Source: Cladophialophora immunda
Taxonomy: Eukaryota > Ascomycota > Eurotiomycetes > Chaetothyriales > Herpotrichiellaceae
Assembly: GCF_000835495.1 (NCBI RefSeq)
Contig: NW_015622544.1
Location: 3,438,855 to 3,502,854 of the forward strand
DNA: 64,000 nucleotides
Reading direction: 5' to 3'
The position numbers were made by a program, and so were the translations under genes. Each line of letters opens with the position of its first letter. Positions within the stretch are counted from its first letter, which is position 1. Positions 23,701 to 33,157 of the stretch are shown piece by piece. The notes under the pieces were generated by a model. The model did not search any database. It saw only the letters and a list, made by a program, of their open reading frames with translations, and had not been told where the DNA came from.

Positions 23701-24340
23701 CATCCACCCACAGATCCATCACTAGCGCCTGTTATCTCCCATCAAACATGCAACTGAGATCGTGTCGCACGGCCCAATAGACCCGAGTGGGACCCTCTCC
23801 CAGATCCTCGTTGCCAGTCTTTCTGACCTGCCCCAAGCGTGGCTAACCTTCTTCTCTCAGCAGTTCCCAGTTCTCAGTTGTCACACGCCGCCGGGGCTAA
23901 ACCCTTTTCGGCCGTCCCCCAGCCCTCAGGAAAATCGTCCCAATCTCGACTTTCCGATCGGTTCGCATACCTTTACGCCTGTGACGATTCCGCTCAAACA
24001 TCGCCAGTCAGGTAAGTAGCCTTGTCCGAAGACCTCCAAGCTTGCTCGTTGCCCCTTCACTTGTCTCGTATCACTTCACCCTTGACTGCCCGTATTGACC
24101 CTCACTTTCCCCCTGTGACGCGTCTCTTCACCTCCTCACCTCCTCCATCGGCGCCATCCACACTCTTGCATCAATGCGCAACCGTCATCTGCCCCGTCCA
24201 TCATGAGATACCGGGCCCTGATGGGCGACGTTGATGCTGAAGTGGATGAGTCCACCCTCGTGATGGATGCGCGCACGGTTGGACCAAAGCTGATGACTCT
24301 TGTTGCTATAGCCAATGGATAACCGAACCTCATTCGAGCC
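20746..24340. other. Long divergent intergenic region, RPT3 / SWI1
   Basis: 3.6 kb, the largest gene-free stretch here. From about 22000 to 24300 the plus strand is strongly pyrimidine-rich, which suggests a long SWI1 leader. All open frames in it have the composition of CT-rich DNA and none shows a domain. A plausible leader intron runs 24012-24311 (listed separately). I see no tRNA or transposon. Confidence 0.5.
24012..24311 (+). other. Possible intron in the SWI1 5' leader
   Basis: CAG followed by GTAAGT at 24012, and TTGCTATAG ending at 24311, 29 bases before the SWI1 start codon. Both signals fit fungal splice consensus. Splicing would remove several short upstream ATGs. RNA evidence is not available here. 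Confidence 0.4.
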
Positions 24341-27310
24341 ATGAACCCTTGGCTGACCGACGCCTCCTCGAATCCAAACAATCATGTTGGCTTTGGAGGC
24401 CCAATGGATGCTGGCATGTCTTTCCTGCAACCTCCTCAGACGATAAATCCTGCGCAATTCCAGAATCCCGCCTTCCTCAATGGCGCTGCTCGAACCACCT
24501 CACCTGCCTTCCACAACCCCGTCTATCAGACGAACCCGGTGATACCTTCCAAAAGAGCAAGAGAAGATAGCTTGGTCACTTCACCGCGGCAGGCGCCAGG
24601 TGGCGTACCTGGTTCGCGATCACAGACTCCGGGACAGGTCTCCTTCGCGGGATTTAATCCTCAAGCGAACGGCGTACCCGCTATCTCAAGTGCTCCCACG
24701 CCTTTTGGCCATCTCCAGACAACATCTAATGCCTCACCGTCTCCTACCATACAACAGTTGAACCATTTCACCTCGGCCCAAGCCACTCAACGCGTCGCGA
24801 CGGCGTCTCCTAGTCCCTTTTCTCCTCAACATGCTCCCCCACACGCTTCTCCAGCTCCCTCAGACCATGCCAGTCGCGTTGGCACACCCCACGACAATCC
24901 CCAAAACTTCATGCCCAATGGTGTTTTTGCACCGGGGTTTAATCAACCCCAATTCGGTCAGAATCTGAGCAACGGGATGCCACAGGTCGGGATGAATCCC
25001 CAAATGAACATCGCGGCGCAACATCCAACTGTCGCTGCGGCTCAGCGCAACTATCAAATGCATCTTCAGGCGCAAGCGCGACAGATGCAGGCGCAGGCGC
25101 AGGCGCAAGCTCAAGCTCAAGCTCAAGCTCAAGCTCAGGCTCAAGCTCGTGGCATGAATGGTATACCGGCCAATCCTAACCAAGCCGGTTCCAACCCCCA
25201 GATGCCGCAAGGAGCGCCTACCGCGTTTCATCCTCCCAGACCAAACAATCCCGAAGATTTTATACGGGGCTTGCAACAATTCATGGCTGCGCGCAACCGC
25301 CAGGTTGATCTAAATCCAGTGATATGTGGTCGGCAACTGCCTTTGTTGCGGCTATACGCAGCTGTGGTGAAAAATGGGGGTTCCCAAAGGATATCAAAGC
25401 TAAATCAGTGGGCCGCAGTTGCGCACCAGTTTGGGTTCCCACTACCACAACACATGCAAGCAGCTCAGGAACTCCAGGCGTACTGGATGAACAATCTGGC
25501 CCCGTATGAGGCTGCTTGGCAACTGTCGCAACAGAAACAAAAGATGGCGGCCCAGGCTGCGATACAAAGCCAACCTCAGATGTCACCTCCGCGCGATCAA
25601 CCTCAAGACCCAACCCACCAGAGAAGCGCGTCAGCCAACGGACCAGTCGCCCAACAACCGCAGCATCCTGCGGCAAATGGATATATGCAGCCACCGCACG
25701 CTCAAGGGCCCCAAGATCTCACGGGTGCTTCTCAACACCGGTCTAGCGTATCCCGACAGTTCGATCCTCAACAGATTGCTGCCATGCAGGGCCAGGCCCA
25801 GGTCCAGGTTCAAACACCCCCAAAGCGACCTCAGACGAGCGGGGCAAAGATGGCAGAACCCGAGCCTGACACGAGCAAGCCTTTGTCAAAACCCATTCAA
25901 GACCCTTTCAAGCCTGACGTCCTCCCTCCAAGCAGGTTTCATGGACCAATCAACGTGGAAGAGATGTTCATCATCGGACAACACATTGCTGATTCCAAGC
26001 CATTCGTGCCATCTCTTCGAGAGCTGGGAGTGATCGACATTCACGCCTTGACAATGGCTGTCAAATCGGGAATACATGCAGAGACACGAGTAGCACTGGA
26101 CACGCTTGTGACGCTGTCGATGGAATCTGCATTGCCGCTGGCATTAAGTGAATGCGATGATCTTGTTGACACTTTACTGGATTGTGCCCAGGATCAGGTC
26201 ACTTTCCTCAGCGAACATGCCACCGAAGTCTCTGACGAAATGTTCCTCACTTCATACGAAGATCTTGTTCGGGCTTGTCGCATCGAGAACGAGTCCTTGC
26301 AAGATGCCCCCGAGTTTGGAACGGTCGCATATGATCTCGAACGAGCAGCGGACCGCTTGATATGTATCACCACTCTGTTGCGCAATTTCTCTTTTTACGA
26401 AGCCAACTTTGTCCCGCTTGGTCAGCCAGAGGTTGTCAAGCTACTCAGCACTGTGATTCGATACCTCGGCACCACCGAAATGTTCCTGCGACACAACAGA
26501 AACACTCTGGATTTTATGAAAGACGTGGTCATCTATTTTAGTAACTTGTCGACCTTGCTTCAGCTTCCCGGGAAGGAAGAAGCCCTTTGTGTCCTTCATT
26601 TCCTCCTCGCCTTCGCACCAACCCCAGCACCTACCTCGAGCTCCAACGCCAGGGTCTCTTTCATCCCGTACACGCCAGCTCTACACAAGTATATGCCTTC
26701 TGCTGTCGATAGCCTCGCCAAGCTCCTGGCGCGTGACGAACCGAACCGGACGTACTACAAGGCTATCTTTGCAGCGGACGGTCACTCAAACCCCCCATAT
26801 GAGTTGCTGACGAGGGCATTCGGACTAGCCATTTCTTCAATACCAGCAAACTCAAACCATACCAGGCAACTCATCGAGGCACGGAAACCTTTCCTGCTGC
26901 AAGGAATGCTAGCAGCAGAAATCCTGGCTGGCCTTGCGCCAGGTTCAGACCATCCATTGGCGCGCTCGTGGCTCGAGTCAGATGATGGCTTCGCCGGCAA
27001 TCTTCTACGGTTGGTCGGTCTGTTGAGTGCGGATCGGACGACGCAGACTGTTCCCAGACATCCACAACCAAACAACAGAAATAATGCTTTTGAGCCAGAC
27101 ATCAACGGTTATGGGGCAATCGCCAATCGCGCTATCGCTGTCCTGAAGACATTGGTGCAGAAAGCCCGCAGGACTGATGAAAATGGCTCGACAATTGTAC
27201 CATTGGGCATTATGCCAAGCAAGGAGAGTCTGCTGGGAGCGATGATCCAGAAAGATATTGACCCTGGCATACTGCGGCAGCTTTGTGTTTATGCTGGGCT
27301 AGAGGATTAG
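24341..27310 (+). CDS. SWI1: Swi1-like ARID subunit of the SWI/SNF chromatin remodeller
   Basis: Intron-less frame of 989 residues starting MNPWLTDASSNPNNH. The first 300 residues are rich in Gln, Pro and Asn, with a nearly pure Gln-Ala repeat around residues 241-270. An ARID/BRIGHT DNA-binding domain lies at about 305-392, from FIRGLQQFMAARNRQ through GGSQRISKLNQWAAVA to AYWMNNLAPYE. A second Gln-rich linker follows. The C-terminal 450 residues form an all-helical region (PSRFHGPINVEEMF to LCVYAGLED) as in fungal Swi1. The family provides DNA contact and scaffold function in SWI/SNF and acts in the nucleus. Confidence 0.9.
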   Translation: MNPWLTDASSNPNNHVGFGGPMDAGMSFLQPPQTINPAQFQNPAFLNGAARTTSPAFHNPVYQTNPVIPSKRAREDSLVTSPRQAPGGVPGSRSQTPGQVSFAGFNPQANGVPAISSAPTPFGHLQTTSNASPSPTIQQLNHFTSAQATQRVATASPSPFSPQHAPPHASPAPSDHASRVGTPHDNPQNFMPNGVFAPGFNQPQFGQNLSNGMPQVGMNPQMNIAAQHPTVAAAQRNYQMHLQAQARQMQAQAQAQAQAQAQAQAQAQARGMNGIPANPNQAGSNPQMPQGAPTAFHPPRPNNPEDFIRGLQQFMAARNRQVDLNPVICGRQLPLLRLYAAVVKNGGSQRISKLNQWAAVAHQFGFPLPQHMQAAQELQAYWMNNLAPYEAAWQLSQQKQKMAAQAAIQSQPQMSPPRDQPQDPTHQRSASANGPVAQQPQHPAANGYMQPPHAQGPQDLTGASQHRSSVSRQFDPQQIAAMQGQAQVQVQTPPKRPQTSGAKMAEPEPDTSKPLSKPIQDPFKPDVLPPSRFHGPINVEEMFIIGQHIADSKPFVPSLRELGVIDIHALTMAVKSGIHAETRVALDTLVTLSMESALPLALSECDDLVDTLLDCAQDQVTFLSEHATEVSDEMFLTSYEDLVRACRIENESLQDAPEFGTVAYDLERAADRLICITTLLRNFSFYEANFVPLGQPEVVKLLSTVIRYLGTTEMFLRHNRNTLDFMKDVVIYFSNLSTLLQLPGKEEALCVLHFLLAFAPTPAPTSSSNARVSFIPYTPALHKYMPSAVDSLAKLLARDEPNRTYYKAIFAADGHSNPPYELLTRAFGLAISSIPANSNHTRQLIEARKPFLLQGMLAAEILAGLAPGSDHPLARSWLESDDGFAGNLLRLVGLLSADRTTQTVPRHPQPNNRNNAFEPDINGYGAIANRAIAVLKTLVQKARRTDENGSTIVPLGIMPSKESLLGAMIQKDIDPGILRQLCVYAGLED
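25063..25150 (+). repeat. In-frame Gln-Ala hexanucleotide repeat in SWI1
   Basis: Units of the form CAGGCG or CAAGCT repeat about a dozen times and encode alternating Gln and Ala. Synonymous codon changes form blocks (first CAGGCG, then CAAGCT), which points to recent local expansion. It lies in the disordered N-terminal region. Confidence 0.85.
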
Positions 27311-28082
27311 TACGACGAGCATTGGATTGCATGAGCGCGGTTGAGCTGACGTCTGGGATTTTGAGCATACCCTATTGTATTCATCCAGCGTGTGCATAAA
27401 CGAGTTGGCGGAGAAGAGCAAGCTTTGCTATGACAGGAACTTTCAATGGCTCGACTTGAGGGCCCTTGTGTACCCCGACACGAAACTCCAACGGTTGGGT
27501 ACTAAAGAGATGTTTTTCCGCTCCAGAAAGAGAGGGAAGAGCACAAAATGTGTGTACTTAGTCTTCAACTTGATTCAATAAAGAAACTGTTTGACTCGAA
27601 TTCAATGTCAGTACGAGGGAAGAGCTTAGTCTTTTGAGATGCGCTTCTATTGATCTTGCGGCTCAATGCTTAGGGCATCAATTCACAATTGTGGACAGAG
27701 AGGACCAGAAAGCGACGTTGTTAAAAATACATGCGTGCGTGTTGGGGATTTCTGCCTCACTCTTGGAATATTGATGTATCTCAAGACTGGGTCTGTCTCT
27801 TTTTGCATCCCTCCACACAGCAAATAGCCCAACAGGAATCTTGTTCCCGCAGATCTGAACCTAACCACCCTCTGTGCTTAATAAAGCTCTCCGTACTATA
27901 ACGTGGCTCTGAATGTCATCGAATCTGATCTGAGAGGCACAGAGAGAGCAAGGGAGGCCAGTCAGACGAAACTCTCTGTCGCATCAACATCACCGCGTCG
28001 TGACCGTATGATGTCCATGCCGCTCATATGCCCAGGTCTGCCCGGTTGTCCTCATCATTTTTTGCTTTCTTCCTACATTTTG
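27311..28082. other. Intergenic, convergent 3' regions of SWI1 and mL49
   Basis: 772 bp, relatively A+T-rich, with AATAAA-like sequence near 27577. It contains no gene I can support and is probably the two 3' untranslated regions. Confidence 0.45.
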
Positions 28083-28774
28083 TCAAAATCCACTCACTTC
28101 CGCCCACCGCTTGATCTCTGGGCCTCTCCAGCCCCTCACAACCACGTGTCTTGTCGTCCAGTTGATCACGACATTGGCCTTCTTCCGCCCTCGCACGTCG
28201 GTCATGTATTCCTCAAGTCCCAAGGCGGTGCGCACAGCAGTGGCCAGCTCTTGGAGATCACCCTTGATCTTGCGAATTGTCGTGATGTGTTTGGAGCCGC
28301 CGGCCTTGGTGGTCTGGTAGATCGGGAGGTTTTGCGAAGGAGTGCGCGCGATCAAGTACGGAAGCGGGGAAAGGGTAGGTGTTAGATTATGGTCCTGAGT
28401 TTGGCTCTTGAGAAAAGAAGGCTGCTGAGGAGGTGATTGGTGTTGTGTTTGTTGCTGCGACGTCTGTGAGAGTGTCGCTGGAGGAGTTGAGGCCGGATAC
28501 ATGTTCGCAGCGCGATCTTCGCTGTCCTGCCCTGTCGGTTGAGGTGCATGTCAGTGAACGGCCCACCAAGTCCAGACAGCGTCTGTGCTGGGGCAATGAA
28601 CTTACTCTCTCTCCGGACGGCTGCTTTTTGTCTTCGGTGTAGCTTGTCCAGGGTTGTAATTTTCGCGTACTTCTCTCGGGGCATCCATTCAGACTTCCAT
28701 CTGACTTGACATAGGGGCTGTTGCGGGCGGAGCATAGCTCGTAGAAGTAGAGTCGAAGGGGCCTTCATCGTCAT
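28083..28774 (-). CDS. IMG2: Mitochondrial large-subunit ribosomal protein mL49 (Img2 family)
   Basis: Two exons: 28774-28606 and 28531-28083, with a 74-bp intron (GTAAGT/CAG) that splits an Arg codon; 205 residues. The N-terminus MTMKAPSTLLLRAML is a basic amphipathic presequence. The C-terminal half shows the Img2/mL49 core: YQTTKAGGSKHITTIRKIKG, then DLQELATAVR, then the final VVINWTTRHVVVRGWRGPEI. The linker between is Gln/Pro/Ser-rich. The protein is a structural part of the mitochondrial 54S subunit. A second possible ATG lies two codons downstream (28768). The gene is divergent from eIF3e. Confidence 0.88.
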
Positions 28775-29201
28775 TTCTGAGTGCACAAACAAATGGAAAG
28801 CGCCGTGCACCTTGAGAGCAAGGACGTTGAGACGAGGACATTGGAGTTGATGTGCACGTGAAGTGCAAGGCTGAAGACGCCAAGGGCACGGCTTGGCATC
28901 GCCGCTTTTACAGCTTATATATCTAACGCTTTTAGGTATAGCGTTCTCTCGCCGATCCAATTTCACCAGCGCACGACCGATATTCAAAATGTCGTTCAAG
29001 ACCGTTGGCCTCCCAAGAGGTCACCCTGAGCACGACGACAACAAAGATATACCTGGGTATATCTTTAATCTCTCTCTCCCTCCATCGCCACCGCCCTCCC
29101 CTCCCCCGTCCAAATACCCTCTCACGACGGAGAATTTGGATATAGTAACAGAGCAAGCCTACGCACTTTTCATCGGGTTCGAAGTAAGACCCAGACCCAA
29201 G
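28775..29201. promoter_or_regulatory. Divergent promoter / leader region, mL49 and eIF3e
   Basis: 427 bp. The plus-strand frame stays open through it, so eIF3e could start upstream at 28989, but that extension has no counterpart I know in the family. The region includes a 24-base palindrome at 29043-29066 and a CT-rich tract that suits a leader. Confidence 0.5.
29043..29066. repeat. 24-base inverted repeat upstream of eIF3e
   Basis: AAAGATATACC, two bases, then GGTATATCTTT: two perfect 11-base arms. It could form a hairpin in the eIF3e leader, or be a dyad binding site shared by the divergent mL49/eIF3e pair. Confidence 0.9.
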
Positions 29202-30586
29202 ATGTCGCACCTGGAGGACCCAACCGGCGAGTACGCCTTCCTGGCCAAGCTCATTCAGCGCATGGATCGTCACCTCATTTTCCCCTTACTTGAACACAAG
29301 CTCGGGTCGGAAGACATCTCACAAGAGCGTTACGATGACCTCAAACAGGCGATCTTCAACCTCCTCAGTGACACCAACATGATCGACTACGTGGGCAATC
29401 TCTACAAGGAAATTCAAAAGACAGATACAACCCCTGCAGAGTACGCGAAGAAGAGAGAGGAAGTGTTGAACCAGCTGGCAAAATACCAAGAGGAATCCGC
29501 ACATCTGACCAACCTGCTGAATGATGAATCAGTCACCTCGCAACTCCGCAGCGACAAGGTGGCCAACCTGAAGTTCCTCGAAGAACAACACGGAGTCACG
29601 CAGCAGATGGTGGATAACCTCTACGATTTCGGCAGATTTCGCTACCAGTGTGGTCTCTACCCTGAAGCCGCTGACTTGCTCTACCGCTTCCGTGTCCTGT
29701 CTACTGACAATGACAAAGTTGTCAAGGCCACCTGGGGCAAGCTTGTCTGTGAAATTCTGGGTGAGGAATGGGAGAACGCGCTTGAAGAAGTGGAAAAAGT
29801 CAAGGAACACATCGAGACTCGGTTGTTTAACAGCCCCCGAGCACAACTCACCGCCCGTGAAGCCTTGGTTCACTACGCCCTCTTCCCGTTCTTCAACTAT
29901 GAGCCTGCCCGTGAAAAGTTGACGGAAATGTACTTCTCTCCGCCATACATCTCTTCCATCCAAACTGCTTGTCCCTGGATCCTGCGTTACCTTGCGGCAG
30001 CGGTCATCACCAACCGTGCCCGCATGAACAACTCGCACAACTACCAGAAACAACTCAAGGATCTTGTCAGAGTCGTCAAACAGGAAGTCTACGAATATCA
30101 AGACCCCGTGACGGAATTTGTCAAGGCCCTCTACGTCGACTTCGATTTCGAAGGTGCACAGAAGAAGTTGTCTGAAGCTGAGACAATTTTGAGGGGGGAT
30201 TTCTTCTTGGGAAGTTCGACTGATGCATTTATGGAGAGTGCGAGACATCTCATCTCAGAAAGTTATTGCAAGATCCATCAGCGAATTGACATCAAGTAGG
30301 TCCCATGGCCCCCCCGCCCACTGCGTCTTTTCACCGTTTCACACACCTCAAATACTAACATTGCTGTTCTAGGGACCTCTCCACCCGCCTGGGACTTTCT
30401 CCTAGTGAAGGTGAGAAATGGATTGTCAACCTCATCCGCGACACCAAAGTGGACGCCAAAATCGATTACCAGGCTGGAACGGTAGTCATGAACCATCCTC
30501 CCCAGAGTGTGTACCAACAGGTCATTGAGAAGACGAAGGGTGCATTCTTCCGCACGCAGGTGTTGAGCGCCGCTGTGGCGAAATGA
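29202..30586 (+). CDS. INT6: Translation initiation factor eIF3 subunit e (Int6)
   Basis: Two exons: 29202-30295 and 30373-30586, with a 77-bp intron (GTAGGT/TAG); 435 residues from [17 protein letters not shown] chose this ATG because its product has the family length of about 440 and conserved sequence starts right after it. An ATG at 28989 in the same frame would add 71 proline-rich residues. Conserved blocks are [11 protein letters not shown], the helical stretch with HYQ-type [36 protein letters not shown] and the PCI domain ending in [16 protein letters not shown] and [13 protein letters not shown]. The subunit sits in the PCI core of eIF3 on the 40S ribosome. Confidence 0.93.
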
Positions 30587-31125
30587 AACGATAGTGACTG
30601 AAGGAATCCATGCATGCAAGAGTATCGGTGTGGATGGTCGGACCGAATCAAACGACAACAAGACTAAGCTAACCGACAACAACGTCTACCGAGTAGTCTG
30701 TTCACAATATGCAGTTGAACAGCCCGCAAGCTGTAAAAGTGGTTCGACTGCTACCACACGAAGAGATCATCGGGGTCTTGAATCGAGGCTGCTAGGAGCA
30801 GTGAACATTGGTGACAGAGATGCTGTTGGCTGAAAAACATCGAGCTAAGGGCAGAGTACCAAGCAACATGACGAGCTTTGGACAGAGGGCATGATACCCA
30901 TGGGCATGGCAGTGACTGATGACAGACTTGAAGGACTGAAATGAGCTTTTCGAATTGAGAACCGAGCACAGCCAGTGATCAAGGCAGGAATGAAGAGCTC
31001 ACACTTGTGCTGCAGCGGACTAGCAAGCGCTTCTGCTGTATGTAGCATGGCACCATGCGATTGCAGTGCCCCCCAAAAATGAAGAGAAAGCATCACCAAG
31101 ATGCCACAATACATTCGGACGTGTC
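30587..31125. other. Intergenic, convergent 3' regions of eIF3e and mtRF1
   Basis: 539 bp between two converging stop codons; nothing recognised beyond probable 3' untranslated sequence. Confidence 0.45.
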
Positions 31126-32589
31126 TCATTTCTTCCCATTGCCATTGCCATTGCTATTGGTACCTTGGTTGGGTTTCATCTTCATCTCTTCCTCGGCCAC
31201 CAAGCCCCTGACTTCTTCCTCGTTCATCCACTCGCGGACACTGCCCATGACGGCCTCCAAGCTCTGTCCTCCGCCCAGGACGCCGTCGAGGTCGCTACTC
31301 TCGACGCCGCAGCGGTGGTCGGTGACCCGGTTCTGGGAGAAGTTGTAGGTGCGGATCTTGTCCTCCCTGCCGGTGCGGGCGACGCCGCCCATGGCGGCGC
31401 GGCGCATGTTGATGACCTCGGCCTCGCGCTGCTCGCGGCGCATCTGGGCCAGCTTGGCGCGCAGCAGGGTCCAGGCCTTTTCGCGGTTCTTGTGCTGGGA
31501 GCGCGACTCCTGCATCGCCACCACCGTGCCCGTCGGCAGATGCGTCAGCCGCACCGCCGAGTCGGTCTTGTTGACGTGCTGGCCGCCCGCGCCCCGCGCG
31601 CGCATCGTCTCCGACTTGACCTCCGCCGGCGAGATGTAGTAGTCCGAGTTCGGGTCGTCGTAGTCCAGGCCCTCGGCGTGGGCCGGCGAGTCGGGCAGGT
31701 TGGGGAGCACGAGCACCGACACGGCGCTGGTGTGCGTGCGGCCTTTCTTCTCCGTCGCGGGGACGCGCTGCACGCGATGGACCCCGGCCTCGGTCCTCAG
31801 CACATCGTACGATCCTGGATGGTTGACTTCTAGCAGCGCGTCAGTCAGTCCCGCCTCGTGGGTCGAGTCGTCCGGCGTATAGCTCGCCAGTGCCGTGGGC
31901 CATCTCTTCCGCGCGCACAAGTCGGTGTACATGTTCAACAGGGACTGGGCGAAGAGGGAGGCCTCGGAGCCTCCAGCGCCCGGGTGGATTTCGATCAGAC
32001 AAGGCATAGAGGCGAAAGGGTGTGGCGGGATGAGCGACCTCTTGAGATTTGAGGCAAGCGAGTGCAGAGAGGTGGTGGTAGCTTGGATGTCGGTCTCCGC
32101 GAGGGAGCGAAGCTCGGAATCAGAAGAAGGGTCGTGCAGGAGAGCGTTGAGTTCTTTGAGAGACTGGTTTTCCCCCCCCAATACCACGTCAGTATGTAGA
32201 TCTGCGACACACTCAACCGTGACGAGAGGCATTTACATTCTGTGCATCATCCCACTCTTTTAACGCCGCAGAGACGGGACCCAGCTCCCCGATCCTCTTC
32301 GCGACGGCGACATCATAGTTCTCCGCGTTCGCGGCCGCTAGCTGCTGGTGTTCAGCAGCGACCGCCCTTGCGCGTTGCAGAAGAATCGGCGATATTTCCT
32401 CCACAATTCCAGAGGGTATCGTTGCTGGAAGAGAAGTCAATCAGTTGGGCTGCTGGAAGGCCTGCGGCATCGAAGACACATACCCGAGCTCTGGAAGCGG
32501 GTTCGATAACAAGGAGTTCTAGCTGCCGTGCGCAGCAAAGGTCCAATGCATGTTGAGCATAGCCGCCACCCCGAGCTACTACTCAACAT
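31126..32589 (-). CDS. MRF1: Mitochondrial peptide chain release factor 1
   Basis: Three exons: 32589-32484, 32424-32237 and 32163-31126; introns of 59 bp (GTATGT/CAG) and 73 bp (GTAAAT/CAG); 443 residues. Exon 1 encodes a Ser/Arg-rich presequence (MLSSSSGWRLCSTC), in line with import into mitochondria. Later motifs are those of a class I release factor: HPGAGGSEASLFA, TEAGVHRVQRVP, the peptidyl-hydrolysis motif GAGGQHVN with GGQ at 291-293, and RTYNFSQNRVTDHR. The protein ends in a Gly/Asn/Lys-rich tail. It reads UAA and UAG in the mitochondrial matrix. Confidence 0.93.
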
Positions 32590-33157
32590 GCCTTGAACGG
32601 GAGAAGAGTGATTCGGTCTTCAACTGCAATGGCCAAAAGATGTAGACTGCTCGTTCCTGTAACCCAAAAAAGTTCAAGGCAGGGTCCTCGAAGCAGAGGC
32701 GCAATGTTTACGGGGAAGGTCTATCGACCCAATGATTGGGCCTGGCTCGACTTCAGCCTTGCATTCGGCCTCTGCCTCTTAACTACTTCCTATTCCCCGT
32801 GCACTCTTATGGTCCACGCAGTGGACATTGTGATGCAAACGAGTCTCATATTCAACTTGGGCGACATTGTATCTATGGCGCTTCATATAAGCAAGACCTG
32901 AAAAACAAGCAGAGGTATCTGTATTGCCCATCATTTCTCTCCCTCCTCACTCAAAGCCCTGGTTCTGATTTCATCTTTCGTTCATTGTAAACGCCTTGCA
33001 ATGTGTGTATGCAACAGTTTTTGGGTTTCATGCCTTCGTCACTGGAATGAGGAGCCGGAGTGGTATCGAACATTCTGTACATTTTTGGACGCCGGTCGTG
33101 CTTCGTTATTATTTGTGCCAACATGTATTGCTATGCGTCGCGTTCGCGGGAAACCAT
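32590..33157. other. Intergenic, mtRF1 promoter / Lee1-like 3' region
   Basis: 568 bp; contains the mtRF1 5' flank and probably the 3' untranslated region of the CCCH gene. No further gene seen. Confidence 0.45.

Noticed and set aside
31066..31833. 255-codon plus-strand frame over the mitochondrial release factor gene
   Set aside because: Its composition (Ala/Gly/Val/Arg runs) is that of an antisense shadow; the minus-strand gene has the GGQ motif and correct splicing.
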